Counted from the first letter of the stretch, positions 49,989 to 61,813 are shown. The stretch: DNA of 64,000 nt from an uncultured Actinomycetes bacterium (GCA_903884065.1 CAISDL010000058.1:35738-99737); one strand, 5' to 3'. Notes: a model not told the origin generated them from the letters alone. A program made the numbers and translations.

Positions 49989-50349
49989 AAGTACAACCCG
50001 GAGTTGATCGACGCGTTCCTCGCCCTCGACGTCCCCCACTACCTCGGCGTGGAGAACAGACGGGTCTCGACACGGCGGCTCGCGCCACGTTCTCGATCGA
50101 GGAGCACCGCGGGCAGCCCCGCGCATTGATACCGATCACCGCCTGGACGCTGGAGCCCGACACCGCGATGAGTCCGCGGGACGCCTTCTTCGCCGACCAC
50201 GAGCGTGTCCCGGCCGCCCCGCACTGGCGCCGGGCGAGCGGATTCGCTCCGCGACGCTGGCGGCACTGCAGGCCGCAGCCGCAAGCGGCACGCGGATCGC
50301 CTACTGCGGCGACCCGATGCTGGACACGGTGCTCGTCGTCCGCGAGTAG
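49989..50349 (+). pseudogene. Decayed Orn/Lys/Arg decarboxylase C-terminal fragment
   Basis: The 485-bp gap between the PH-domain gene and accD5 translates, across three frames, into pieces of one protein. Frame from 49989: KYNPELIDAFLALDVPHYLGVEN. Frame through 50066: LDTAARATFSIEEHRGQPRA then [25 protein letters not shown]. Frame from 50230: [20 protein letters not shown] then [18 protein letters not shown] and a stop at 50349. The order matches the C-terminal part of actinobacterial Orn/Lys/Arg decarboxylases (PF01276 type), with at least two frameshifts and loss of the stretch before PGERI. The N-terminal catalytic part is gone. No functional product is expected. Confidence 0.65.
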
Positions 50350-50403
50350 TGGCGGCTGGAGCGCGGAACACGGTCGGCGGCCCTCCGGCACCATGCCGGG
50401 GGC

Positions 50404-50409
50404 TAGCAT
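50404..50409 (+). promoter_or_regulatory. -10 hexamer for accD5
   Basis: TAGCAT, eight bases before ATG 50418. It is consistent with a leaderless or nearly leaderless accD5 transcript. Confidence 0.4.
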
Positions 50410-50417
50410 CGTCATCC

Positions 50418-52028
50418 ATGACGAGCGTTACCGAACCGGATATTCATACGACGGCCGGCAAGCTGGCCGATCTGCGCAAGCGCGCCGAGGAGACGCTGCA
50501 TCCGGTCGGCGAGGGCGCCGTCGAGAAGACCCACGCCAAGGGCAAGCTGACCGCCCGCGAACGAATCCTGGCCCTGCTCGACGACGACTCCTTCGTCGAA
50601 CTCGACGCGCTGGCCCGGCACCGAGCGACGACCTTCAACCTCCAGGAGAACCGCCCGGTCGGCGACGGGGTGGTCACCGGCTACGGCACCATCGACGGCC
50701 GCGACGTCTGCATCTTCAGCCAGGACGCCACCGTGTTCGGTGGCAGTCTCGGTGAGGTCTACGGCGAGAAGATCGTCAAGGTTCAGGACCTCGCCCTCAA
50801 GACCGGCCGACCGCTGATCGGCATCAACGACGGCGCCGGCGCCCGCATCCAGGAGGGTGTGGTCTCCCTCGGCCTCTACAGCCGGATCTTCAACAACAAC
50901 ATCAAGGCCTCCGGCGTCATCCCGCAGATCTCGCTCATCATGGGCGCTGCGGCCGGCGGCCACGTCTACTCCCCCGCACTGACCGACTTCGTGATCATGG
51001 TCGACCAGACCAGCCAGATGTTCATCACCGGGCCCGACGTCATCAAGACCGTCACCGGCGAGGACGTCAGCATGGAGGAACTCGGCGGCGCCCACACCCA
51101 CATGGCGAAGTCGGGCACCGCGCACTACGTCGCCTCCGGCGAGCAGGACGCCTTCGAGTACGTCCGCGACCTGCTGAGCTTCCTGCCGCCCAACAACTAC
51201 GCCGAGCCGCCGCGCTACCCCGCGCCACCGCACCCCGGCGCGATCGAGGACAACCTGACCGAGGAAGACCTCGAACTCGACACCCTGATCCCGGACTCGC
51301 CGAACCAGCCGTACGACATGCACGAAGTGATCACCCGAATCCTCGACGACGACGAATTCCTGGAAGTCCAGTCCGGTTACGCGCAGAACATCATCATCGG
51401 GTTCGGGAGAGTGGACGGTCGACCCGTGGGGATCGTGGCCAACCAGCCCACCCAGTTCGCCGGCTGCCTGGACATCAACGCCTCGGAGAAGGCCGCCCGG
51501 TTCATCCGCACCTGCGACTGCTTCAACATCCCGATCGTGATGCTGGTGGATGTCCCCGGCTTCCTGCCGGGCACCGAGCAGGAGTTCAACGGCATCATCC
51601 GCCGTGGCGCCAAACTGCTCTACGCCTACGGCGAGGCCACCGTCGCCAAGATCACCGTCATCACCCGCAAGGCCTACGGCGGCGCGTACTGCGTGATGGG
51701 GTCCAAGGACATGGGCTGCGACGTCAACGTGGCCTGGCCCACGGCGCAGATCGCGGTGATGGGCGCCTCCGGCGCGGTCGGGTTCGTCTATCGCAAGCAA
51801 CTCACCGAAGCCGCCAAGAACGGCGAGGACGTCGAGGCGCTGCGCCTGGAGTTGCAGCGGGACTACGAAGACACCCTGGTCAACCCGTACGTCGCCGCTG
51901 AGCGCGGATTCGTCGACGCGGTCATCCCGCCGTCGCACACCCGCGGCTACATCGCGACCTCGCTGCGGCTGCTCGAGCGCAAGATCGTTCAGACCCCGCC
52001 CAAGAAGCACGGCAACATCCCGCTCTAG
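50418..52028 (+). CDS. accD5: Acyl-CoA carboxylase beta subunit AccD5
   Basis: 536-aa carboxyltransferase that makes methylmalonyl-CoA from propionyl-CoA with AccA3 and AccE5, feeding methyl-branched lipids. It shares nearly the entire text of Rv3280: [63 protein letters not shown] and [18 protein letters not shown]. First gene of accD5-accE5-maf-sseA-sufE; accE5 starts 10 bp downstream. Confidence 0.96.
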   Translation: MTSVTEPDIHTTAGKLADLRKRAEETLHPVGEGAVEKTHAKGKLTARERILALLDDDSFVELDALARHRATTFNLQENRPVGDGVVTGYGTIDGRDVCIFSQDATVFGGSLGEVYGEKIVKVQDLALKTGRPLIGINDGAGARIQEGVVSLGLYSRIFNNNIKASGVIPQISLIMGAAAGGHVYSPALTDFVIMVDQTSQMFITGPDVIKTVTGEDVSMEELGGAHTHMAKSGTAHYVASGEQDAFEYVRDLLSFLPPNNYAEPPRYPAPPHPGAIEDNLTEEDLELDTLIPDSPNQPYDMHEVITRILDDDEFLEVQSGYAQNIIIGFGRVDGRPVGIVANQPTQFAGCLDINASEKAARFIRTCDCFNIPIVMLVDVPGFLPGTEQEFNGIIRRGAKLLYAYGEATVAKITVITRKAYGGAYCVMGSKDMGCDVNVAWPTAQIAVMGASGAVGFVYRKQLTEAAKNGEDVEALRLELQRDYEDTLVNPYVAAERGFVDAVIPPSHTRGYIATSLRLLERKIVQTPPKKHGNIPL

Positions 52029-52038
52029 GGAGGCGACT

Positions 52039-52311
52039 ATGCGACACGAGGACATCACCGAAGTCAGCGATCCGCACCAGCTGACCATCGACGCACCGGG
52101 GCACGGCATGCCGGAGATCCGGGTGCTCAAGGGTCGGCCCACCGATGCCGAACTCGCCGCCGTGGTCACCGTGCTTGCGGCCGCCGGTGGGACCGCACAC
52201 CCCGGCCCGCAGGAGCTCAACCTGTGGGGCCATCCGGTGGACAAGCTGCGCTACCCCTTCAACAGCTTCCAGATCGTGTCGCTGAAGGACCGGACGCATA
52301 TGCGCCGATGA
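52039..52311 (+). CDS. accE5: Acyl-CoA carboxylase epsilon subunit AccE5
   Basis: 90-aa small subunit that stabilises the AccA3-AccD5 complex. The conserved [22 protein letters not shown] and the [13 protein letters not shown] region are present. It lies 10 bp after accD5 with GGGAGG before the ATG. Confidence 0.9.
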   Translation: MRHEDITEVSDPHQLTIDAPGHGMPEIRVLKGRPTDAELAAVVTVLAAAGGTAHPGPQELNLWGHPVDKLRYPFNSFQIVSLKDRTHMRR

Positions 52312-52336
52312 CCGGGCTGTCCACCCGGGGCAGCCG

Positions 52337-52978
52337 ATGACCCGTCTCGTGCTGGGTTCGGCATCGGCGGGTCGGCTGCGGGTGCTGCGCGACGCCGGGA
52401 TGGATCCGCTCGTCGTGGTATCCGGTGTCGATGAGGACGCCCTGCTCGACAGTCTCGGCGCCGGGGCCGACCCCGGGGCGGTGGTCACCGCGCTGGCCGC
52501 GGCCAAGGCCGATGCCGTCGTCGACGCGCTGGATGCCGGTGTGGCCGCCGACTGCGTGGTGATCGGCTGCGATTCGATGCTCTACGTGGACGACCGGCTC
52601 AGCGGCAAGCCGGGGACGGCGGAACAGGCTCGGCGGCAATGGCATTCGATGGCCGGCCGAGAGGGCCGACTGTTCACCGGGCACTGCGTGATCCGGGTTC
52701 GCGACGGGGCCCGGGTGGCCACCGAGACCGCTGCAGCGGTGACGACCGTGCGGTTCGGCGTCCCGACCGAGTCGGAGTTGGACGCCTATATCGCCAGCGG
52801 CGAACCCCTGGGAGTGGCGGGGGCCTTCACGCTCGACGGCCTGGGCGGCTGGTTCCTCGACGGCATCGACGGCGATCCCTCCAACGTGGTGGGCCTGGGC
52901 CTGGCCGTGACCCGCCGCCTGCTGGAGTCGGTGGGCTGCGCCGTCGGCGAACTGTGGCGGACGAATCCGGTCCGCTGA
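52337..52978 (+). CDS. Maf-like nucleotide pyrophosphatase, Rv3282-like
   Basis: 213-aa Maf/YceF family enzyme hydrolysing modified or non-canonical nucleotides. The usual SASPRR opening is [18 protein letters not shown] and [13 protein letters not shown], and the later [22 protein letters not shown] are conserved. Starts 25 bp after accE5 and precedes sseA by 69 bp. Confidence 0.88.
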   Translation: MTRLVLGSASAGRLRVLRDAGMDPLVVVSGVDEDALLDSLGAGADPGAVVTALAAAKADAVVDALDAGVAADCVVIGCDSMLYVDDRLSGKPGTAEQARRQWHSMAGREGRLFTGHCVIRVRDGARVATETAAAVTTVRFGVPTESELDAYIASGEPLGVAGAFTLDGLGGWFLDGIDGDPSNVVGLGLAVTRRLLESVGCAVGELWRTNPVR

Positions 52979-53035
52979 TCGGCCCGCCGGTGACGATGCG
53001 GCGCAGCGGAGCGGGCTGCTGAGGAGCGCGACGGC

Positions 53036-53041
53036 TAGGAT
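53036..53041 (+). promoter_or_regulatory. -10 hexamer for leaderless sseA
   Basis: TAGGAT with a six-base spacer before GTG 53048 (hexamer at -12 to -7). It suggests sseA-sufE can be transcribed without accD5. Confidence 0.5.
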
Positions 53042-53047
53042 TTTGTC

Positions 53048-53956
53048 GTGCCCTTGCCTGTCGATCCGAACCCCGCCCTGCAGCAATACGCCCACCCCGA
53101 ACGGTTGGTCACCGGCGACTGGTTGTACGAGCACCTCGGCAGCCCCGGCCTGGCGATCGTCGAATCCGACGAGGACGTGCTGCTCTACGACATCGGCCAC
53201 ATCCCCGGAGCGGTGAAGGTCGACTGGCACACCGACCTCAATGATCCGCACGTCCGGGACTACATCGACGGCGCGCAGTTCGCCGAGCTGATGAACCGCA
53301 AAGGCATTTCGCGCGACGACACCGTCGTGATCTACGGCGACAAGAGCAACTGGTGGGCGGCCTACGCGCTGTGGATCTTCACCCTCTTCGGGCACCCGGA
53401 CGTCCGACTGCTCAACGGCGGCCGTGACGCGTGGATGGCCGAGGGGCGCGACACCACACTGGAGGTTCCCGAACGCACGACGACCGGATACCCGGTGGTG
53501 CAGCGCAACGACACGCCGATCCGGGCCTACCGGGACGACGTGCTGGCCGCGTTGGCCTCTCCTGCGGACACGGTCACGTTGATCGACGTGCGCTCGCCGC
53601 AGGAGTACACCGGCGAACGCACGCACATGCCGGACTACCCCGAGGAAGGCGCGTTGCGCGCCGGCCACATCCCGACCGCGGTGTCGGTCCCCTGGGCCAA
53701 GGCCGCCGACGACATCGGCCGGTTCCGAAGCCGCGCCGAACTCGACGAGATCTACTCCTTCGTCACGCCCGACAGCGACACGATCACCTACTGCCGCATC
53801 GGCGAGCGGTCCAGCCACACCTGGTTCGTCCTCACCCACCTGCTGGGTATCGACAGGGTGCGCAATTACGACGGTTCGTGGACGGAGTGGGGCAACACGG
53901 TGCGGGTGCCCGTCGTCGACGGTGCGGAACCCGGGTCCGCACCGACTGTCACGTGA
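53048..53956 (+). CDS. sseA: Thiosulfate sulfurtransferase SseA
   Basis: 302-aa two-rhodanese-domain protein. The active Cys is C249 in [15 protein letters not shown], the sulfurtransferase loop; the N-terminal domain lacks Cys and is structural, as usual. Corresponds to Rv3283. It overlaps sufE by 4 bp (GTGA), which fits a sulfur-handling pair; in M. tuberculosis SseA and SufE have been linked functionally. Confidence 0.93.
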   Translation: MPLPVDPNPALQQYAHPERLVTGDWLYEHLGSPGLAIVESDEDVLLYDIGHIPGAVKVDWHTDLNDPHVRDYIDGAQFAELMNRKGISRDDTVVIYGDKSNWWAAYALWIFTLFGHPDVRLLNGGRDAWMAEGRDTTLEVPERTTTGYPVVQRNDTPIRAYRDDVLAALASPADTVTLIDVRSPQEYTGERTHMPDYPEEGALRAGHIPTAVSVPWAKAADDIGRFRSRAELDEIYSFVTPDSDTITYCRIGERSSHTWFVLTHLLGIDRVRNYDGSWTEWGNTVRVPVVDGAEPGSAPTVT

Positions 53957-54366
53957 GCATGCCCGCACCGCTGGCCGATGTGGTCGCGGAGTTCGCCGAG
54001 GTCGCCGGCCAGGACAAGCTGAAACTCCTGCTGGAGTTCGCCGACGACTTGCCCCCGGTGCCCTCCGACCTCGAGGAAGCGGCGATGGAGCCGGTCCCGG
54101 AATGCCAGTCGCCGCTGTTCCTGCACGTCGACGCCGACGATCCGGAGCATGTTCGGCTCTACTTCAGCGCGCCGCCGGAGGCACCGACCACCCGAGGTTT
54201 CGCCTCGATCCTGGCGGCCGGCCTCGACGGCCAGACCGCCGCCGCGATCCTGGAGGTTCCGGACGATTTCTACGCCGAACTCGGCCTGGCGACATTGATC
54301 AGCCCCCTGCGATTGCGGGGCATGTCGGCGATGCTCACCCGGATCAAACGTCGACTGCGCGGCTAG
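53953..54366 (+). CDS. SufE-family sulfur acceptor, Rv3284-like
   Basis: 137-aa SufE protein that accepts sulfur as persulfide on C51 (ECQSPLF). Other family features, [17 protein letters not shown] and the helical end IKRRL, are intact. GTG 53953 overlaps the sseA stop and gives a near-family length. Its stop overlaps the convergent PAP2 gene by 4 bp. Confidence 0.92.
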   Translation: MSMPAPLADVVAEFAEVAGQDKLKLLLEFADDLPPVPSDLEEAAMEPVPECQSPLFLHVDADDPEHVRLYFSAPPEAPTTRGFASILAAGLDGQTAAAILEVPDDFYAELGLATLISPLRLRGMSAMLTRIKRRLRG

Positions 54367-55118
54367 TAGCCGCGGCCGACAAGGATGTCTTCGGTCCGCA
54401 TCGGTTTGGTGTGGGCGGACATCGCTGTTGCCACCTTCGCGGCGCGGGGCAGCCGCACCCTGGGCGCGGGCTTCGTCAGGATCGCCGCACCGACGGCAAT
54501 CAGAGCCGTGCCGAGAACCATCCCGCCGATGACGTCGGTCAGGGTGTGGGCTCCGGAGTACAGCGCGAGGAATGCGATGGGCAGGACGCCTGCCGCAGCC
54601 AGAAGCGACAGCGCGGCTTTGGTGACCTGACTGCGTCGGATGCCGAGGCAGATCGCGCTCATGCCGAAGAACGAAACGGCGCCAGTGACATGGCCGGACG
54701 GGAATCCGTGCGGGTAGACCACCGCCTTGATGGTCTCCTCGATCACCACGCCGACGCCCACCGCCCCGGTCACCACCGCCCCGCGCATCGCCGAACGCGC
54801 CGCTAACGACAGCAGAGTGCCGCAGAACACGACGACGGCCGCGACGTGGAGCGGTTCGCCGAGATAGCCGTAGATCACGGCGGAGTCAGCTTCCAAAGCA
54901 GGCGATCGGTGCCCGGCGAACCAGGTCTCGACGTGCATGTCGATGTTCGTCAACGTGCCGCCGTTCAGCTTGAGCGCCAGACCGGCCAGGACCACGGAAA
55001 GCCCACCTGCGAGCCAGCCCGGGCCCACCCGGGCCAGGCACACCAGAGCGACCACGGCAAGAGCCATGGCCACAAAACGCAACAGGGTAACTGTGATGTC
55101 GATGTCGATGCCGTTCAT
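54363..55118 (-). CDS. PAP2 superfamily membrane phosphatase-like protein
   Basis: 251-aa protein with about six membrane segments. The PAP2 motifs PSGH (in [16 protein letters not shown]) and SxxxHxxxD ([12 protein letters not shown]) are intact; the first motif KxxxxxxRP is degenerate (KAVVYPHG), so activity may differ. Members dephosphorylate lipid phosphates such as undecaprenyl or phosphatidyl species. Converges on sufE. Confidence 0.85.
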   Translation of the reverse strand: MNGIDIDITVTLLRFVAMALAVVALVCLARVGPGWLAGGLSVVLAGLALKLNGGTLTNIDMHVETWFAGHRSPALEADSAVIYGYLGEPLHVAAVVVFCGTLLSLAARSAMRGAVVTGAVGVGVVIEETIKAVVYPHGFPSGHVTGAVSFFGMSAICLGIRRSQVTKAALSLLAAAGVLPIAFLALYSGAHTLTDVIGGMVLGTALIAVGAAILTKPAPRVRLPRAAKVATAMSAHTKPMRTEDILVGRGY

Positions 55119-55233
55119 TGTGCGGGACCTGGGTTACGCCCTGGGTCCGGGAACGTAGCAATTGGGTATCGGTGGATCCGTCGCGCTCGTTTCATCCCCG
55201 GTCGTGCGGTTCGCAAAACGGTTGGTCTGGCCG

Positions 55234-57327
<2,094 letters not shown>

Positions 57328-58091
57328 CCTAGCCAGCAGCCGCGACACGTGCATCTGTGAGATGCCGACCCGTTCCGCGATCTGGGTCTGCGTCAGCGAC
57401 TCGAAGAACCTCAGCAGCAGCACCGCGCGTTCGCGCTCGGGAAGGGCGGCGAGCAAGGGCCGCAACGCCTCCCGGTTGTCGATCTGGTCAAGGCTGAGGT
57501 CGATGTCACCCAGGGCGTTGACGATCGCGGGCGTATCGTCGTCGCCGCTGCCGCCGCTGTCGATCGACAGCGTGTTGTAGGAGCTGCCCGCCACCAGACC
57601 CTCCACCACCTCCTCGCGCTCCATACCGAGTTCGACGGCCAGTTCCGAGGCCGTCGGCGCCCGGCCGAGACGCTGGGACAGCTCCGAGGTGGCCGCACCC
57701 AGCCGCAGGTGCAGTTCCTTGAGCCGACGGGGAACCTTCACCGACCAACTGTTGTCGCGGAAGTGCCGGCGCACCTCGCCCATGATCGTGGGCACCGCGA
57801 AGGACGCGAATTCCGATCCGGTGTCGACGTCGTAGCGGATGACGGCATTGACCAGACCCATGCGGGCAACCTGGACCAGATCGTCGCGGGCCTCGCCGCG
57901 GCCGTCGAACCGTCGGGCGATGTGATCGGCCAGCGGCAGACAGCGCTCGACGATGCGGTCGCGGTGGCGCCGGAACTCCGGGGAGGCAGGCTCCAGCTTC
58001 GCCAGTTCCCGAAACATGTCCGGGACGTCGGCGTATTCGGAGTTCGGCCGCGATGGCGCAGTCCCCCGACTCTCATGGGCCGACCGGAACG

Positions 58092-58529
58092 TCACTGCGA
58101 AAAGCCTGCCCGCCTCGTGGTCAGGGTGATTCCGAATGCGCGGCCGTCGGGGCCGAGGTCGTGCCCGTCATGGAAGGTGCTCAGGTCGTCGGTCAACGAA
58201 CTGAGCACATGCCAGCTGAAGCTGCCCTCGGTCACCACGTCGTCGGTGTCGCACGTCGTCGAGGCCTCGACCACCACCACGTCCTCCCGCGGATCGATGA
58301 TGACCACCAGCGTGGCCTCCGGGGTGGCCGACCGGATCAGTCGGGTACAGGCTTCGTCGACGGCGAGCCGCAGATCGGCCACGGCATCGACATCGAGGTC
58401 GGAGTAGGTCCCCACGGCGCCGACAAGAGTGCGCAGCACAGCCAGGTTCTCCAATAGTGCGGCGACTCTCAGTTCGACTGCGGCCGGGCTCATCTGCTCC
58501 CCGCCGTGACGGCTCTCGCCATCGGTCAT
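58092..58529 (-). CDS. rsbW: Anti-sigma factor RsbW (UsfX)
   Basis: 145-aa GHKL-type anti-sigma factor that holds SigF. The ATPase-like N box is visible as DLRLAVDEACTRLIRSA. The ATG at 58529 has GGGAGAA just upstream. It heads the rsbW-sigF pair driven by a SigF-type promoter about 130 bases upstream, which makes a positive feedback loop restrained by the product. Confidence 0.92.
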   Translation of the reverse strand: MTDGESRHGGEQMSPAAVELRVAALLENLAVLRTLVGAVGTYSDLDVDAVADLRLAVDEACTRLIRSATPEATLVVIIDPREDVVVVEASTTCDTDDVVTEGSFSWHVLSSLTDDLSTFHDGHDLGPDGRAFGITLTTRRAGFSQ

Positions 58530-58656
58530 GTGTTCTCCCGCTGTGATGGCCCCCACGCTCCGGCCGAGGGTGCCGCTATCCATGGTGGTGCAACCACTCC
58601 TTATGGGTACACGCTGTCGGTGGACATGGCCACGCGCGGGTTGTCATCGCGCTGCT

Positions 58657-58683
58657 ATACCCGCCAGGCAGGGCCGGGTAAAC
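58657..58683 (-). promoter_or_regulatory. SigF-dependent promoter of rsbW-sigF
   Basis: On the minus strand: GTTT (58680-58683), 17-base spacer (58663-58679), GGGTAT (58657-58662). This matches the mycobacterial SigF consensus GTTT-N15-17-GGGTAT and sits about 130 bases upstream of rsbW, as described for usfX in M. tuberculosis. Confidence 0.75.
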
Positions 58684-58718
58684 ACGACTTTCGGTAGTAG
58701 CCCGGATTGCGCCGGGGA

Positions 58719-58746
58719 GGTTTGGCCCCACCGGTGGCCGGGGTAC
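58719..58746 (+). promoter_or_regulatory. SigF-type promoter of the Rho_N-like gene
   Basis: GGTTT (58719-58723), 17-base spacer, GGGTAC (58741-58746): an excellent match to the SigF consensus. It points to the small gene starting at 58789 and is divergent from the rsbW-sigF promoter, 36 bp away. Confidence 0.7.
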
Positions 58747-58788
58747 ACCGACTGGTGCCGAGGGAGGCCTACACCGAAGGGGTTCGAG

Positions 58789-58962
58789 ATGCCGACCACC
58801 AGAATGCGCGCTGACGAGAGCCGTCACTTCCGGCCCAGCCGATCGTGCGCCTATGAGGGATGGACCGTGGCGGAGTTGAAGAAGCAGGCCCGGCAACTGG
58901 GCGTCGCGCGCTATTCCGGCCTCAACAAGGAACAACTGATCTCGCTGATTCGCACCTACTGA
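58789..58962 (+). CDS. Small Rho_N/SAP-like helical protein
   Basis: 57-aa protein. The second half WTVAELKKQARQLGVARYSG then LNKEQLISLIRTY resembles the Rho termination factor N-terminal/SAP-like helix-loop-helix that binds nucleic acid. The first 24 residues are basic. AAGGGG lies about seven bases before ATG 58789. A strong SigF promoter match lies 42 bases upstream, so it is probably stress-induced. Role unknown; nucleic acid binding is inferred from the fold only. Confidence 0.7.
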   Translation: MPTTRMRADESRHFRPSRSCAYEGWTVAELKKQARQLGVARYSGLNKEQLISLIRTY

Positions 58963-58991
58963 ACCGTGACACGCGATCTTGCGGCGCAGCG

Positions 58992-60095
58992 TCATTGCGC
59001 AGCCGAGAAGAAGGCCCGCACGTCGTCGACGAACAAATCCGGCTGCTCGAAGGCGGCGAAGTGCCCGCCGCGCGGCATATCGGTCCAGTGGGTGATGTTG
59101 TAGACGGCCTCGCACCAAGACCGCGGCGGCCTGAAGATCTCTTTGGGGAACCGCGCGACCCCCGTCGGTACCTCGACCTTGCCGCCGCCCGACGCGCCGA
59201 AGCTCTCCCAGTACAGCCGCGCTGAGGATGCCGCGGAGTTGGTGGCCCAGTACAGCATCACGTCGTCGAGCATCTCGTCGCGGCTGAACACGTTCTCCGG
59301 GTGCCCGTCACAGTCACTCCAGGCATAGAGCTTCTCCACGACCCACGCCAGCTGGCCCACCGGCGAGTCGGCCAGCCCATAGCCGAGGGTCTGCGGACGG
59401 GTGGACTGCTGCTTGGAGTAACCGGCCTCCCACAGTTGGTAGTGGTTCAGCGCCGCCAGCGCCTCCTGCTCATCCGGGGACGGATTGCTCACGTCTCCGA
59501 CGGGCGCGGCGATCGGCATGTTGAGGTGGATGCCGATGCAACCCAGACCATTCCGGCCGATCTGGGTGGTGACCATCGCACCCCAGTCACCGCCCTGGGC
59601 TCCGTAACGGTCGTAACCGAGCCGCTTCATCAGGGTGTCCCATGCCAGCGCGATCCGTTCGACGGTCCATCCGGCGGCCGTCGGCTTGCCGGAGAACCCG
59701 AAGCCGGGCAGCGCCGGGCACACCACGTGGAAGTCGCGGTTGAGCGGTCCGATCACCTCGGCGAACTCCACAATCGAGCCCGGCCAGCCGTGGGTGATCA
59801 GCAGTGGAAGCGCGTCCGGGTTCGCACTGCGTTGGTGGATGAAATGGATGTCCAGACCGTCGATCTCGGTGACGAACTGGTCGAAGGCATTGAGCCGGGC
59901 CTCGCGAGCCCGCCAGTCGTATTCCTCAGCCCAATAACGGGCCAGCTCCTGCACGTAGTCCAGCGGAATGCCCTGGCTCCAGTCCGCAACGCACTCGCGT
60001 TCCGGCCATCGGGTGCGATTCAGGCGATCCCTGAGATCTGCGAGATCGCCTTCGGGCACCTCGATGCGAAACGGGCGGATCAGAGAATTCCCCAT
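58992..60095 (-). CDS. Epoxide hydrolase, alpha/beta fold with EHN domain
   Basis: 367-aa hydrolase opening epoxides to diols. The N-terminal EHN domain (about residues 1-110: FRIEVPEGDLADLRDRLNRTRWPE) is that of the juvenile-hormone/microsomal type. Catalytic features: oxyanion HGWPGS, nucleophile Asp in GGDWGAMVTTQ, lid, and His near the end in RGGHFAAFEQPD. The start at ATG 60095 is supported by CATAAT seven bases upstream. It diverges from the ferredoxin gene by only 40 bp, so it belongs to the P450 cassette and may process epoxides made by it. Confidence 0.9.
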   Translation of the reverse strand: MGNSLIRPFRIEVPEGDLADLRDRLNRTRWPERECVADWSQGIPLDYVQELARYWAEEYDWRAREARLNAFDQFVTEIDGLDIHFIHQRSANPDALPLLITHGWPGSIVEFAEVIGPLNRDFHVVCPALPGFGFSGKPTAAGWTVERIALAWDTLMKRLGYDRYGAQGGDWGAMVTTQIGRNGLGCIGIHLNMPIAAPVGDVSNPSPDEQEALAALNHYQLWEAGYSKQQSTRPQTLGYGLADSPVGQLAWVVEKLYAWSDCDGHPENVFSRDEMLDDVMLYWATNSAASSARLYWESFGASGGGKVEVPTGVARFPKEIFRPPRSWCEAVYNITHWTDMPRGGHFAAFEQPDLFVDDVRAFFSAAQ

Positions 60096-60102
60096 GCCGC
60101 TG

Positions 60103-60128
60103 ATTATGGCCGCGCCTATCGCTAGCCT
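60103..60128. promoter_or_regulatory. Back-to-back -10 hexamers of epoxide hydrolase and ferredoxin genes
   Basis: Minus-strand CATAAT (60103-60108) is seven bases from ATG 60095; plus-strand TAGCCT (60123-60128) is seven bases from ATG 60136. The two leaderless-type promoters share a 40-bp interval, so their -35 regions must overlap each other's core. Confidence 0.45.
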
Positions 60129-60135
60129 CGGCACC

Positions 60136-60351
60136 ATGCGTCTGGTTGTCGATCTGAATAAGTGTCAGGGGTACGCGCAGTGCGTCCCGCTGGCTCCGGA
60201 AGTCCTCAAGCTCAACGGCGAGGAGGCTCTGGCCTACGACCCCAACCCCGATGAGTCGCAGCGCCAGCACGTGTTGCGGGCGGTGGCCTCCTGCCCGGTG
60301 CAGGCGATCATCCTGGAATTGGACCCGCCCGCGGATCGGGACACGCTGTGA
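60136..60351 (+). CDS. [3Fe-4S]-type ferredoxin for P450
   Basis: 71-aa ferredoxin. Cluster Cys are C10, C16 and C53 in CQGYAQC...CP, the three-Cys pattern of 3Fe-4S mycobacterial P450 partners; the variable residue of CxxXxxC is Tyr. It lies next to the reductase gene (4-bp overlap) and two P450 genes, giving a complete NAD(P)H-FdR-Fdx-P450 chain. Confidence 0.92.
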   Translation: MRLVVDLNKCQGYAQCVPLAPEVLKLNGEEALAYDPNPDESQRQHVLRAVASCPVQAIILELDPPADRDTL

Positions 60352-61790
60352 GCCAGTCCACCAGCAAGGACGGGACCAAGGCGAACAAGAAAAAGCCCTA
60401 CTCGTTCGACAAAATTCTCAAGAAGTTCCGCGCCCGTGGCCAGATCGTCATCGTCGGGGCATCCCTTGCGGGCCTGCGGGCCGCGGAAGCACTGCGGGAT
60501 AACGGTTTCGAGGGGTCGCTGATCATCGTCGGTGACGAGCCCCACGAACCCTATGACCGACCGCCGCTGTCCAAGGCGGTCCTCAAAGGCTGGGTGCCCG
60601 CCGATCACACCAAACTGCCCCGGCTGCGCCGGGTCGACGCGGAGTGGAAACTGGGCGTCGCCGCCGTGGGGCTGGATCGGGTCAACCACCTGGTCAAGCT
60701 CGGCAATGGCGAGGAAATCCACTACGACAGACTGCTGATCGCCACCGGCACCCGGGCCCGGCCGTGGTCGAATCCCGAGGAGGCGGCACTGGAGGGCGTC
60801 TTCACAGTCCGCACCGTCGAGGACTCCACCGCGTTGTCCGCAGCGCTGAAGGCGCGCCCGAAGCGGGTGCTCATCATCGGATCCGGATTCGTCGGCTCGG
60901 AGATCGCCTCGGTGTGCCGCGAACTGGACCTGCCGGTGACCCTGACCGAACGCGGCAGCGGACCGCTGAAGGGCGCCCTGGGCGGGGTGATCAGCGACAT
61001 CGTCGCCGACATGATGCGCGACGCCGGCGTGGACCTGCGCACGGGCGTATCGGTGAAGGCCCTCCACGGCGACGACTCGGGTCACGTCCGGTCTGCCACG
61101 CTGTCCGACGGCACCGTCCTCGACGTCGACGTGGTGATCCCGTCCCAGGGCTCCATCCGCAACGTGGAGTGGCTCGAGGGTGCCAGCCTGGCCGCCGGGC
61201 AGTGGGGGGTTGGCTGCGACGCCGGCTGCCGGGCGTTCGACATCAACGGCGTCGTCACCGATCACATCTTCGTCATCGGTGACGTCGCGCGCGCACCCCA
61301 TGTTCTCTACGGCTACGAGTTTCTGGCCCTCGAGCACTGGGACAACGCGGTGTTCGGTGCCGAAGTGGCCGCCAACAACATCCTCAACCTCGAGGTGGGC
61401 CGTCGCGCGCACCTGCCGCTACCGTCGTTCTGGTCGGCGCAGTTCGGGGTGAACATCAAGAGCGTCGGGGTGTGCTCCTTCGGTGACGAGATCGTCTTCA
61501 CCCAGGGCTCACCCGAAGATCGCCGGTTCGCCGCGGCCTACGGCAAGAACGGGCGCATCGTCGGTGCGGTGACGTTCGACCACGGCAAGTGGCTGCCCTA
61601 CTACGCGGACCTGATCGAGCGCTCCGCGCCGTTCCCACCCCCGCCGCCCGGCTTCGACGTGCCGACCAACAACGAGGTCATGTCAGCCCGCTTCCCCGAC
61701 CCCCGCGAGCCCTCCGGGAACCCCGACGTGGTGCTCACCGGGCACGATCCGACCGACCGGCACGCCGAATTCCGGCCGCGCGGTCATTAG
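60348..61790 (+). CDS. FAD-dependent ferredoxin reductase
   Basis: 480-aa pyridine-nucleotide disulfide-type reductase passing electrons from NAD(P)H to the adjacent ferredoxin. FAD fold VIVGASLAGLRAAEAL, NAD(P) fold VLIIGSGFVGSEIAS, and FVIGDVARAP near the FAD ribityl site are visible. Unusual is a ~30-residue Lys-rich N-terminal extension (SKDGTKANKKKPYSF, then KILKKFRARG) before the first beta strand, which could aid docking to acidic ferredoxin. GTG 60348 overlaps the ferredoxin stop (GTGA). Confidence 0.9.
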   Translation: MSQSTSKDGTKANKKKPYSFDKILKKFRARGQIVIVGASLAGLRAAEALRDNGFEGSLIIVGDEPHEPYDRPPLSKAVLKGWVPADHTKLPRLRRVDAEWKLGVAAVGLDRVNHLVKLGNGEEIHYDRLLIATGTRARPWSNPEEAALEGVFTVRTVEDSTALSAALKARPKRVLIIGSGFVGSEIASVCRELDLPVTLTERGSGPLKGALGGVISDIVADMMRDAGVDLRTGVSVKALHGDDSGHVRSATLSDGTVLDVDVVIPSQGSIRNVEWLEGASLAAGQWGVGCDAGCRAFDINGVVTDHIFVIGDVARAPHVLYGYEFLALEHWDNAVFGAEVAANNILNLEVGRRAHLPLPSFWSAQFGVNIKSVGVCSFGDEIVFTQGSPEDRRFAAAYGKNGRIVGAVTFDHGKWLPYYADLIERSAPFPPPPPGFDVPTNNEVMSARFPDPREPSGNPDVVLTGHDPTDRHAEFRPRGH

Positions 61791-61813
61791 CGAAGCCAGC
61801 AGCAGGAGAACCC

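Noticed and set aside
49934..50755. Long plus-strand frame running into accD5
   Set aside because: It crosses the decayed decarboxylase relic in a mixture of frames and then runs out of frame inside accD5.
55164..55171. GGGTAT upstream of accA3 as a SigF promoter
   Set aside because: The -35 position reads GGGT, not GTTT/GGTTT; the TTGCTA/TAGACT pair is better placed.
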